DNA of 5,339 nt from an uncultured Treponema sp. (GCA_905236315.1 CAJOPO010000403.1:1-5339); one strand, 5' to 3'; shown: positions 1-5,176, numbered from the stretch's first letter. Notes: generated from the letters alone by a model not told the origin. A program made the numbers and translations.

Positions 1-763
1 CTTCAATAGATTTCTTAGCTTTTGGATCAAGGTAAGTTAGCAACTTAGTAGCAAGAATACGAGGGTTATCACCTGTTTGAATAGAAAGAATACCTTCCAA
101 AACCATTTCTTTTACGTTCATTTCTTTGTTATTTTGTGCAACTAACTTTGTAGCTAAAGGACCAAACAACCAGTTTGCAAGCATAGAACCATACAAGGTT
201 GTAATCAAAGCAACAGCCATGTTAGGACCTAAAGAACTTTTATCTTCAAGGTTACGCAACATACCAATCAAACCAATAACGGTACCCATCATACCCCAAC
301 CAGGAGCATAACCTGCCCACTGCGTAACAACACCAGCCCACTCCATGTGTCTAGCTTCTGTTTGTGCCATTTCTGATTCCAATATAGCACGTATTGCAGC
401 ACCATCATGACCGTCAACCATAAGACGCAAACCGCTTTTTAAGAACTGGTCATCTAAATCATCAAGACCTTCTTCCAAAGCAAGGATTCCCTCTCGTCTA
501 GCTTTTTCACTCAAAGCTACCATATTTGTAACGGTTTTAGTTTCACCATAGTCATAGGTCTTAAAACACCTACCAATAATTCCCCACAAACCTAATGCTT
601 CATTCATAGGGGAGCTAATAAACAATGCAAAATAGGAACCGCCAATGGTTACGAATATAGATGGAATATCAATAATACCCATAATAGAACCACCAGAAGT
701 AAAAACTCCTGTAAAAACCATGGCGATACCGCCAACAAATCCAACTATTGTCGCTATATCCAT
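1..763 (-). CDS. motA: MotA, flagellar motor stator protein (3' end cut off by window edge)
   Basis: MotA forms, with MotB, the inner-membrane proton-conducting stator that turns the flagellum; its cytoplasmic loop acts on the rotor protein FliG. From the ATG at 763, 254 residues can be read before the left edge, close to a full MotA, so only a short C-terminal tail is missing. Visible are hydrophobic segments at about residues 1-22 and 33-51, then a cytoplasmic loop with the charged run EKARREGILALEE (86-98), whose Arg and Glu positions match the FliG-contacting charges of the family. A third membrane segment follows the YAPGWGMMGT motif (152-161, conserved Pro154), and a fourth lies at about 181-203 with a second Pro in FGPLA. 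The start is supported by GGGAGG at 778-783, although the 14-base spacing is long. It follows flbD by 50 bases in the same orientation, so the two should be co-transcribed; motB is expected next, outside the window. Its codons favour GGT, GTT and CTT more than the sensor kinase does. Confidence 0.97.
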   Translation of the reverse strand, partial: MDIATIVGFVGGIAMVFTGVFTSGGSIMGIIDIPSIFVTIGGSYFALFISSPMNEALGLWGIIGRCFKTYDYGETKTVTNMVALSEKARREGILALEEGLDDLDDQFLKSGLRLMVDGHDGAAIRAILESEMAQTEARHMEWAGVVTQWAGYAPGWGMMGTVIGLIGMLRNLEDKSSLGPNMAVALITTLYGSMLANWLFGPLATKLVAQNNKEMNVKEMVLEGILSIQTGDNPRILATKLLTYLDPKAKKSIE

Positions 764-813
764 TTTAAGAAACCCAGCCTCCCATTCTGAGATAAAATCC
801 TTAGATTAGTTAA

Positions 814-1011
814 TTACAATTCCTGATTAAAAGTGCCAATTCTATTGCGATATGCAACTATTTTATCAACAATTTCTTCAGGAGAGTCCTTTACCACTAC
901 TTTTTTTCCCGAAAGCAATGTTAAAGTAAGATCTGGATTATTTTCCATACTCTCTATTTGATGCGGGTTAAGCCAATACTTTTTGCCATTTAATCTCATA
1001 ACTTCTATCAT
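814..1011 (-). CDS. flbD: FlbD-family small flagellar protein
   Basis: This 65-residue protein belongs to the short FlbD family found in flagellar operons of spirochaetes and Firmicutes. It should not be confused with the Caulobacter transcription factor of the same name. The family is usually encoded just before motA, and its molecular role is poorly defined. The sequence shows the typical N-terminal IEVMRLNGKKYWLNP block (residues 2-16), followed by IESMENNPDLTLTLLSGKKVVVKDSPEEIVDKI, that is, a beta-rich core with a G-K-K turn and an amphipathic helix. The first ATG is preferred over Met5 because homologues begin with a short hydrophobic strand before RLNG. No convincing Shine-Dalgarno sequence precedes the start; instead there is a 14-bp palindrome at 1013-1026. 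A sigma-28 promoter lies about 80 bases upstream. Here flbD is the first gene of the unit, whereas in many relatives hook genes precede it. Confidence 0.9.
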   Translation of the reverse strand: MIEVMRLNGKKYWLNPHQIESMENNPDLTLTLLSGKKVVVKDSPEEIVDKIVAYRNRIGTFNQEL

Positions 1012-1012
1012 A

Positions 1013-1026
1013 TCATTATATAATGA
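1013..1026. promoter_or_regulatory. Perfect 14-bp palindrome on the flbD translation start region
   Basis: TCATTATATAATGA is a perfect inverted repeat ending two bases before the flbD ATG, on the spot where a ribosome-binding site would lie. It could be a protein operator, or its bases could pair between transcripts. Because it is made almost only of A and T, part of the symmetry may be chance. Confidence 0.4.
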
Positions 1027-1087
1027 ATAGTTAAAAGAATATCGTCAAGTATTTTGTTATGTTTTCCGCCAAATTTTCTTTAATTAA

Positions 1088-1114
1088 TTATCGGTTTTAT
1101 CACAAAAGGCTTTA
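1088..1114 (-). promoter_or_regulatory. Sigma-28 (FliA) promoter for flbD-motA
   Basis: Read on the minus strand, TAAA (1111-1114) is followed by exactly 15 bases and then ACCGATAA (1088-1095). The known sigma-28 consensus is TAAA-N15-GCCGATAA, so only one base of the -10 element differs. Transcription would start near 1081, giving a leader of about 70 bases before flbD. It lies in the correct orientation directly upstream of flagellar motor genes, which is where such a promoter is expected. That this organism has FliA is inferred. Confidence 0.85.
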
Positions 1115-1143
1115 GAACTTTGAATAGATGTTTCTCTTAATAA

Positions 1144-1175
1144 TTTTTCGTTATTCATACAAAAATAACAAAAAA
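1144..1175. promoter_or_regulatory. Imperfect dyad in the divergent intergenic region (candidate operator)
   Basis: Arms of 12 bases (1144-1155, TTTTTCGTTATT; 1164-1175, AATAACAAAAAA) pair at 11 of 12 positions around an 8-base spacer. The dyad lies between the sigma-28 promoter of flbD and the response-regulator start. It may bind a regulator, possibly the adjacent OmpR-type protein. The composition is so AT-rich that chance symmetry cannot be excluded. Confidence 0.3.
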
Positions 1176-1183
1176 AATATGGT
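1154..1183 (+). promoter_or_regulatory. Weak candidate sigma-70 promoter for the two-component operon
   Basis: TTCATA (1154-1159) and TATGGT (1178-1183) are separated by 18 bases, each matching four of six consensus positions. A start near 1190 would leave about 26 bases before the regulator ATG. It is the best-placed candidate I could find, but AT-rich DNA offers many such weak matches, and it overlaps the dyad at 1144-1175. Confidence 0.25.
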
Positions 1184-1215
1184 ATTTTACTAATTTTGGC
1201 ACTACTCTATAAAAT

Positions 1216-1905
1216 ATGAAGAGTCAAATTCTAATAATTGAAGATGTAGCAGAGATGGCACAACTTGTAAAGCTTTACATGGAAAATGCAGGCTTTGAGT
1301 GTACCGTTTGCGAAACAGCAGAAGACGCATTACAAAAGTTAAACGAAGGAAGCATTCCAGATATTGTTTTGCTTGATTTAAATCTTCCTGGTATGAGCGG
1401 GTTAGATTTTTTACAAACATTTAGAAAAGACTTTAAAACAACCATTCCCGTAATAATAGTATCAGCTCGCGATGCAGATGAAGATATAATAGCAGGGCTT
1501 GGCTTTGGAGCAGATGAATTTGTTACTAAACCCTTTAGCCCACGTGTATTAGTTGCTCGTGTACAGGCAAAACTAAATCGCCTTTCTGCCACAGAAGCCT
1601 CTGTAGAAGAAACTATAACATTTGGTCCATACACATTATATTGCAATAGTTGTGTACTAAAGCGTGGTCCAGAAAAGATTCCTCTTTCTACAAAGGAGTA
1701 TGAAGTGCTAGAATTCCTCGCTCGTCATCCAGAAGAGGCTTTAAGTCCAGATGTTATATACAATAATGTATGGAAAACTCAATATGGAGATGTAACCGCA
1801 GTTGCAGTTTATATACAACGATTAAGAAAAAAAATAGAAATGGATTCTTCTCATCCCCACTATATAACTACGGTATTTGGCATGGGATATAAATTTGAAA
1901 AGTAA
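1216..1905 (+). CDS. OmpR/PhoB-family response regulator
   Basis: This 229-residue protein has the usual length and domain order of OmpR/PhoB regulators: a receiver domain (about 3-120) and a winged-helix DNA-binding domain (about 133-229). The receiver shows the acidic pair Glu9-Asp10, phospho-acceptor Asp54 in VLLDLNLPGMSG, Ser83 in IIVSA, and Lys105 in VTKPFSP, so all catalytic and switch residues are present. The effector domain shows LSTKEYEVLEFLARHPEEALS (helix 1), the recognition helix around VAVYIQRLRKKIE, and the wing VFGMGYKFEK. The start fits because the first strand SQILIIED begins directly after it. No clear Shine-Dalgarno sequence precedes the ATG. The partner kinase gene starts 15 bases after the stop codon. 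The target genes are unknown; its own promoter region and the divergent flagellar operon are the nearest candidates. I cannot tie it to a named regulator. Confidence 0.95.
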   Translation: MKSQILIIEDVAEMAQLVKLYMENAGFECTVCETAEDALQKLNEGSIPDIVLLDLNLPGMSGLDFLQTFRKDFKTTIPVIIVSARDADEDIIAGLGFGADEFVTKPFSPRVLVARVQAKLNRLSATEASVEETITFGPYTLYCNSCVLKRGPEKIPLSTKEYEVLEFLARHPEEALSPDVIYNNVWKTQYGDVTAVAVYIQRLRKKIEMDSSHPHYITTVFGMGYKFEK

Positions 1906-1920
1906 AGGGTAATAAAAAAT

Positions 1921-3321
1921 ATGAAGATTCGTACACAACTAAATGTGTTCATATTAGGTATTATTGTAATTCCCCTAGCAAGTGTTATTTTTTTACCTAT
2001 TTACCATTATATTAATTCTCCCCAACGCTATTTGCTCAAAAGCTACAAGCAAATACGAAAAATAAATGGTCAAGAATTAAGTGAAAATGATTGGTCATTT
2101 CTCTATGAATTAATACACGATGTTCCCCCAAATGTACAAATTCTTGTTAAATATAAAAATCAAATTTTAATCTCCAATATTCCAGAAATAAAATCAGGCA
2201 CAGAGATGGATGTGCTAGAACTCTTTGACTTTATGGAAAATACAAGCGATATATATGACTATCAAATGCAGGCTCCTATAATAAGACGACGTAGTGCTAA
2301 AAAAATTGATGCCCCAGATAGCAAAATGAAGTTTTGGGTCATAAGCCGTTCAAAGATTCCTTCAGAAGATAAAAATCCCAACCACTTTTATTTAGGTAGT
2401 TTTGCTTTTATATCTGTATTTGAAATATTCTGTATATACATGGTAATAAGACTTTCGCGTACCATTTATTCTTCCATTACATTGCTAGAAGAAAGCACAC
2501 AAAAGATTGCAAATGGAGAACTTGATACAAAAATTGAACAACCTAAAGGCAAAGATAAAACAAATGAAATTACTTCCCTTGCAGAAAGTCTTGAAAAAAT
2601 GAGAATATCTCTAAAAGACGACCAAGAAAGACGCTCAAAATTCATTATGGGTATTAGTCATGATTTAAGAACTCCAGTAGCTCTTATAAAAGGCTATACA
2701 GAAGCAATTACAGACGGTGTTATAACAGATATAGACGCAATAAAAAATTCACTAGGAATAATTCATACAAAAGCTGACCAACTAGAAAACATGATAAATG
2801 ACCTCATAAACTATATGAAGTTAAACAATGCTGATTGGAGGCAAACTTTAGAGTTTGTCTTTATAGAACCCTTTCTTTTGGACTTTGCTAATAGTGCAAA
2901 GGCTACAGCAGGTGTATATAATAGAACAATAATAACAAATATTAATATAAATCCACAAACAAAGGTGCCTATGGATAAGAATTTATTCTCTCGTGCACTA
3001 GAAAATATATTTAGCAACGCCCTACGCTACACAAAAGATAATGACCGCATAGAGATAAACGCCATAGAAGAAAATAATTGTGTAAAAATTACGATTAGCG
3101 ATTCTGGTATAGGTATTGCAGAAAAAGACTTAGAACATATTTATGATATATTCTATAGAGGAACAAATTCTAGAAGAGAAAGTGGCATGGGAATAGGGCT
3201 TTCTGTTGTAAAAACTATTATAGACACTCATGGCTGGAACATAGATGTAAAATCAAAGCAAAACGAAGGCAGTAGTTTTATTATTTCAATTCCCCTCTCT
3301 GCTGAAGAAAGTCAAGAATAA
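1921..3321 (+). CDS. Membrane sensor histidine kinase (HAMP-HisKA-HATPase)
   Basis: This 466-residue kinase is the expected partner of the preceding response regulator. A first membrane helix lies at about residues 7-30 and a second at about 157-178, enclosing an extracytoplasmic domain of about 125 residues that I do not recognise. A HAMP linker follows (about 178-231, including the NGELDTKIE segment), then the dimerisation and phosphotransfer helix with FIMGISHDLRTPVALIKGY, in which His247 is the phosphorylated residue. The ATP-binding domain has the N box ENIFSNALRYT (361-371, Asn362 and Asn366), the G1 box DSGIGI (394-399), an F box around Phe411-Tyr412, and the G2 box GMGIGLSVV (422-430). 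All catalytic motifs are intact. AAAGGG at the end of the regulator gene is a weak ribosome-binding candidate. The last 41 bases overlap the 3' end of miaA on the other strand. The ligand is unknown. Confidence 0.95.
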   Translation: MKIRTQLNVFILGIIVIPLASVIFLPIYHYINSPQRYLLKSYKQIRKINGQELSENDWSFLYELIHDVPPNVQILVKYKNQILISNIPEIKSGTEMDVLELFDFMENTSDIYDYQMQAPIIRRRSAKKIDAPDSKMKFWVISRSKIPSEDKNPNHFYLGSFAFISVFEIFCIYMVIRLSRTIYSSITLLEESTQKIANGELDTKIEQPKGKDKTNEITSLAESLEKMRISLKDDQERRSKFIMGISHDLRTPVALIKGYTEAITDGVITDIDAIKNSLGIIHTKADQLENMINDLINYMKLNNADWRQTLEFVFIEPFLLDFANSAKATAGVYNRTIITNININPQTKVPMDKNLFSRALENIFSNALRYTKDNDRIEINAIEENNCVKITISDSGIGIAEKDLEHIYDIFYRGTNSRRESGMGIGLSVVKTIIDTHGWNIDVKSKQNEGSSFIISIPLSAEESQE

Positions 3322-4243
3322 CTTTTTCCGTTGCTGCATAATCATCAGCTCCTATATGTATAGCGTTTTGAATGTTTTTCATATAAGTATATTGCTTTTT
3401 TGCATAATGGCGGCTATTAAGTTTTATCTTAGATTTTATACTATTTAAGGAGGACTTTGGTTCTGTAAAAAACTCACAATATCCTATAGCCTTCATTCCA
3501 GGAGTATCTTTATCATAACCGCTATTTTTTAACTCTTCAATTTCGCGCGCTAAACCGTTTTTAAACATTTGCTCTACTCGCATATCTATGCGCTTATATA
3601 GTTCTTTTCGCTCACGCTCTAGTATTATCATGCAAAAATCATATTCCTTTCTAAGGATGGAGGGAACTTGAATAGAACTTAAGGGTTTACCCGAAATATA
3701 AAATACTTCTAATGCACGTATAATGCGATATTCATCATTAATATTTATTCTTGAAGCACTAAGGGGGTCTACTTCTTTTAATTTATTATATAAATTATCC
3801 CTGCCCTTTTGAAGCATTTCTTCTTTTAAGGATTCTCGCACTGCACTATCACTTATGGGTGTAGGTGGAAGCCCATATAAAAAAGACCTTATATAAAACC
3901 CTGTTCCGCCCGCTACTACAGGAATTTTATTTCTTAAATAGATTTGTTTACAAAGGCTATCACACTCTTCTAAGAAATTACCCACTCCAAACTGCTCATG
4001 GGGATAAAGCACGTCTATTAAATGATATGGTATACCATCTTGTTCTTCTATTGAAGGTTTTGCAGTTCCTATGTTCATATTTTTATATACAGACTGACTA
4101 TCCGCGCTAATAACCTCTGCTATACCACACAAAGAAGAGATGGAAGACTTTCCAAAGAGTTGTTTTATAAGTTGTGTCTTTCCGCAAGCTGTAGGGGCAA
4201 AAATAACAATGACTGGTAGCTTGCTACAATCTTGAAGCGACAA
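3281..4243 (-). CDS. miaA: MiaA, tRNA dimethylallyltransferase
   Basis: MiaA transfers a dimethylallyl group from dimethylallyl diphosphate to N6 of A37 in tRNAs that read codons starting with U. The 320-residue product shows the P-loop APTACGKT (16-23), the ISADSQSVYKNMNIGTAKPS block (45-64), PYHLIDV (72-78), VVAGGTGFYIRSFLYGLPP (109-127, with the conserved Thr114), the MKAIGYCEF block (250-258), and the C-terminal RHYAKKQYTYMKN (278-290). Variants are DSQSVY where many homologues have DSxQVY, and KKQYTY where they have KRQxTW. There are a few extra residues between the P-loop and ISADS. The predicted start is TTG at 4243; the frame stays open upstream but offers no ATG, GTG or better-placed start, and no Shine-Dalgarno sequence is evident. 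It begins 20 bases after the rpoZ stop, so translational coupling is likely. The 3' end overlaps the histidine kinase gene by 41 bases. Confidence 0.95.
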   Translation of the reverse strand: MSLQDCSKLPVIVIFAPTACGKTQLIKQLFGKSSISSLCGIAEVISADSQSVYKNMNIGTAKPSIEEQDGIPYHLIDVLYPHEQFGVGNFLEECDSLCKQIYLRNKIPVVAGGTGFYIRSFLYGLPPTPISDSAVRESLKEEMLQKGRDNLYNKLKEVDPLSASRININDEYRIIRALEVFYISGKPLSSIQVPSILRKEYDFCMIILERERKELYKRIDMRVEQMFKNGLAREIEELKNSGYDKDTPGMKAIGYCEFFTEPKSSLNSIKSKIKLNSRHYAKKQYTYMKNIQNAIHIGADDYAATEKVILDFLQQRGELK

Positions 4244-4263
4244 AATATCGTTTAAAATATCAT

Positions 4264-4467
4264 TTATTGATGAGATTTCTGTTCTATGCGATAATGAATT
4301 TCGTTGGTAAATAATTGCCTTGCCGCTACACTAACTTCTTTACCATCATTTTCTTCTAATATAGAGTCTTTTAACTTTGCAAGTTGAAAAGCACGATGGC
4401 TAGCAGCAACAGTAATTTCATAAATGCTACCCTTATATTTTGTTAGTTCTTCAAGCGGAAAAATCAT
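4264..4467 (-). CDS. rpoZ: RNA polymerase omega subunit (RpoZ-like)
   Basis: This 67-residue protein resembles the short omega subunit, which wraps the C-terminal part of the beta-prime subunit and helps core assembly. Key features are FPLEELTKYKGSIYEITVAAS (residues 3-23), the central HRAFQLAKL helix (24-32), which corresponds to the conserved R-A-x-Q-L/I segment of omega, and KEVSVAARQLFTNEIHYRIE (43-62), which matches the conserved A-x-x-x-x-x-x-G/N-x-I-x-Y end. The ATG at 4467 is chosen because AGAGGT (4476-4481) precedes it with a 9-base spacing. The open frame extends further upstream, but that part runs through the tRNA gene and is not coding. It lies between tRNA-Val and miaA in the same orientation and probably shares their transcript. 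The family is assigned from short motifs, so certainty is a little lower than for miaA. Confidence 0.82.
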   Translation of the reverse strand: MIFPLEELTKYKGSIYEITVAASHRAFQLAKLKDSILEENDGKEVSVAARQLFTNEIHYRIEQKSHQ

Positions 4468-4502
4468 TATAAAATACCTCTGCACAGTAAATATAGAACT
4501 AT

Positions 4503-4520
4503 ATAATATTGCAATATTAT
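4503..4520. repeat. 18-bp perfect palindrome directly after the tRNA 3' end
   Basis: ATAATATTGCAATATTAT is perfectly symmetric and begins at the base next to the tRNA discriminator A. As RNA it would form a stem of about 7 bp with a UGCA loop between the tRNA and the rpoZ ribosome-binding site. There is no following U-run, so it is not a standard terminator. A role in 3' processing or in protecting the rpoZ-miaA mRNA 5' end is possible. Confidence 0.6.
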
Positions 4521-4592
4521 TGCTCGATACTAGATTCGAACTAGTGACTTCTACCGTGTGAAGGTAGCACTCTACCACTGAGTTAATCGAGC
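4521..4592 (-). tRNA. tRNA-Val (anticodon CAC)
   Basis: The 72-base minus-strand gene folds as a complete cloverleaf. The acceptor stem is GCTCGAT/ATCGAGC (7 bp). The D stem is ACTC/GAGT with the GG pair of the D loop. The anticodon stem is CTACC/GGTAG around the loop TTCACAC, and the T stem is ACTAG/CTAGT around TTCGAAT. T8, A14, the T-T-C of the T loop and discriminator A73 are all in place. Anticodon CAC reads GTG (valine), and A35-C36 with A73 fit valine identity. CCA is not encoded; A73 is followed by ATA, so CCA must be added by nucleotidyltransferase. The gene is the first element after a strong promoter and is followed by rpoZ and miaA, so it is probably cut from a joint tRNA-mRNA precursor. 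CAC is a supplementary valine tRNA, and a UAC isoacceptor would be expected elsewhere in the genome. Confidence 0.96.
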
Positions 4593-4629
4593 ATAGACTA
4601 TAAAAAAGCAAAACTTTAACTATTCTTTT

Positions 4630-4658
4630 AAAATAGTACAATAATCTATTGTTGTCAA
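4630..4658 (-). promoter_or_regulatory. Sigma-70 promoter for tRNA-Val-rpoZ-miaA
   Basis: On the minus strand a perfect -35 box TTGACA (4653-4658) is followed by a 17-base spacer and TATTTT (4630-4635, four of six matches). Transcription would start near 4623, about 30 bases before the mature tRNA. Position, spacing and strand all fit a stable-RNA promoter, and no competing promoter was seen between the tRNA and rpoZ. Confidence 0.8.
4638..4652. promoter_or_regulatory. Perfect dyad inside the promoter spacer (candidate operator)
   Basis: ACAATA (4638-4643) and TATTGT (4647-4652) are perfect inverted repeats around three bases. They lie wholly between the -35 and -10 boxes of the tRNA-Val promoter. 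A dimeric repressor or a MerR-type activator could bind there. No regulator is identified, and part of the symmetry may be chance in AT-rich DNA. Confidence 0.4.
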
Positions 4659-4786
4659 GCCCAAAATTGATTTTTCAAGAGGGTAGTAAGCAGTAAAATA
4701 CCCCACCCGAAAAAAAGAATAAAGGTTTTGAATCTAGCGTGGTATTCCTTATACTTGCGTAACAAACGGATTTGCTTAAGAGCAAA

Positions 4787-4812
4787 TTTGCTCCGAGCTT
4801 TTGCTCCGAGCT
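4787..4812 (+). repeat. 13-bp perfect tandem repeat (two copies)
   Basis: TTTGCTCCGAGCT occurs at 4787-4799 and again at 4800-4812 without a gap. Together with neighbouring GAGC and GCTC words this gives several equally good local hairpins, so the loop of the 141-bp element can fold in alternative registers. Confidence 0.85.
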
Positions 4813-4829
4813 AACACTCTTCGCTCTTT

Positions 4830-4878
4830 TATGTGAGTACCGTTAGGTACGAACAAATCCGTTTGTTCTTCTTGTATG
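4830..4878 (+). repeat. Dispersed direct repeat, copy 1
   Basis: This 49-base segment matches 5186-5234 at 45 of 49 positions. It holds the hairpin GTACC-GTTA-GGTAC and the right arm of the 141-bp element. Two of the four differences between the copies are compensatory changes in that hairpin. Confidence 0.9.
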
Positions 4879-5072
4879 AGGAATTAGAAGTTTTAAAGCG
4901 TACAGAAGGTCTTGAAAATCTCTTAAAAATATGCAATAATATTAAAATATCTATTGAGATGAGATTTTTCCACGTCTTTCATAAAGGCAATTCAATGTAC
5001 CTACTGATAGCACAATCCACCTAGATAATTAAAACTTCCTAACTAAACATTTACTTACTTTCTACATAACCC

Positions 5073-5143
5073 CACTCCACTAATCTAGCTAGGTTACACT
5101 CCCTATCGTGCTATAGTCTCACTCCCCTTTCACTAAACGTACA
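5073..5143 (+). repeat. Degenerate C-rich repeat with about 23-base period
   Basis: CACTCC recurs at 5073-5078, 5097-5102 and 5120-5125, spaced 24 and 23 bases apart. The bases between the first two and the last two copies are loosely alike (CTAATCTAGCTAGGTTA against CTATCGTGCTATAGTCT). TAATCTAGCTAGGTTA (5081-5096) is itself a near-perfect palindrome. It may be a decayed tandem repeat. I see no coding frame in it. Confidence 0.4.
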
Positions 5144-5160
5144 CCCCCATATTCAAAGCA

Positions 5161-5176
5161 AAGAGCTAAAGCTCTT
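5161..5176 (+). repeat. Short GAGC/GCTC hairpin upstream of repeat copy 2
   Basis: AAGAGC-TAAA-GCTCTT forms a perfect 6-bp stem with a four-base loop. It sits about 10 bases before repeat copy 2, in the position where copy 1 has its own cluster of GAGC and GCTC words. The shared layout suggests both belong to one element type. Confidence 0.55.

Larger units (their letters stand above)
4744..4884. repeat. 141-bp hairpin element with long terminal inverted repeats
   Basis: The ends ATTCCTTATAC (4744-4754) and GTATGAGGAAT (4874-4884) pair over 11 positions, with one G-T pair. After a symmetric 6-by-6 internal loop, AACAAACGGATTTG (4761-4774) pairs perfectly with 4854-4867 over 14 bp. Inside are smaller dyads: TTTGCT/AGCAAA (4771-4786), GAGCAAATTTGCTC (4780-4793), a 13-base tandem repeat (4787-4812), and GTACC-GTTA-GGTAC (4837-4850). 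No clear target-site duplication is seen at the ends. The shape resembles a miniature inverted-repeat element or a large structured RNA; the sequence does not decide which. Confidence 0.7.

Noticed and set aside
126..311. Plus-strand open frame inside motA
   Set aside because: It is antisense to a confidently identified gene, and the product resembles no family.
1015..1020. Minus-strand TATAAT before flbD with TTGACG at 1043-1048
   Set aside because: The spacer is 22 bases, too long for a sigma-70 promoter, and the transcript would begin at or after the start codon.
1186..1213. TTTACT-N16-TATAAA before the response regulator
   Set aside because: Transcription would begin just inside the gene after the ATG, with no later start that keeps the receiver domain.
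1202..1646. Two minus-strand open frames (1202-1420, 1275-1646) inside the response regulator
   Set aside because: They are shadows of the regulator gene, with no ribosome-binding site or recognisable product.
2811..3017. Minus-strand open frame inside the kinase gene
   Set aside because: It is antisense to the intact ATPase domain and has no independent support.
3865..4110. Plus-strand open frame inside miaA
   Set aside because: It is antisense to conserved MiaA motifs and has no independent support.
4250..4256. TTTAAAC on the minus strand, like a known -1 frameshift heptamer, between rpoZ and miaA
   Set aside because: Its codon phase would move ribosomes out of the miaA frame, not into it, and the rpoZ frame ends before it.
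4468..4641. Upstream extension of the rpoZ frame to an ATG at 4641
   Set aside because: It would translate through the whole tRNA gene and its promoter leader. The ATG at 4467 has a well-spaced AGAGGT and fits the omega family N-terminus.
4833..5024. Plus-strand reading frame of 63 codons starting with GTG
   Set aside because: The start lies inside the repeated hairpin, no ribosome-binding site precedes it, and the protein resembles nothing I know. It is probably a chance frame or the relic of a gene.
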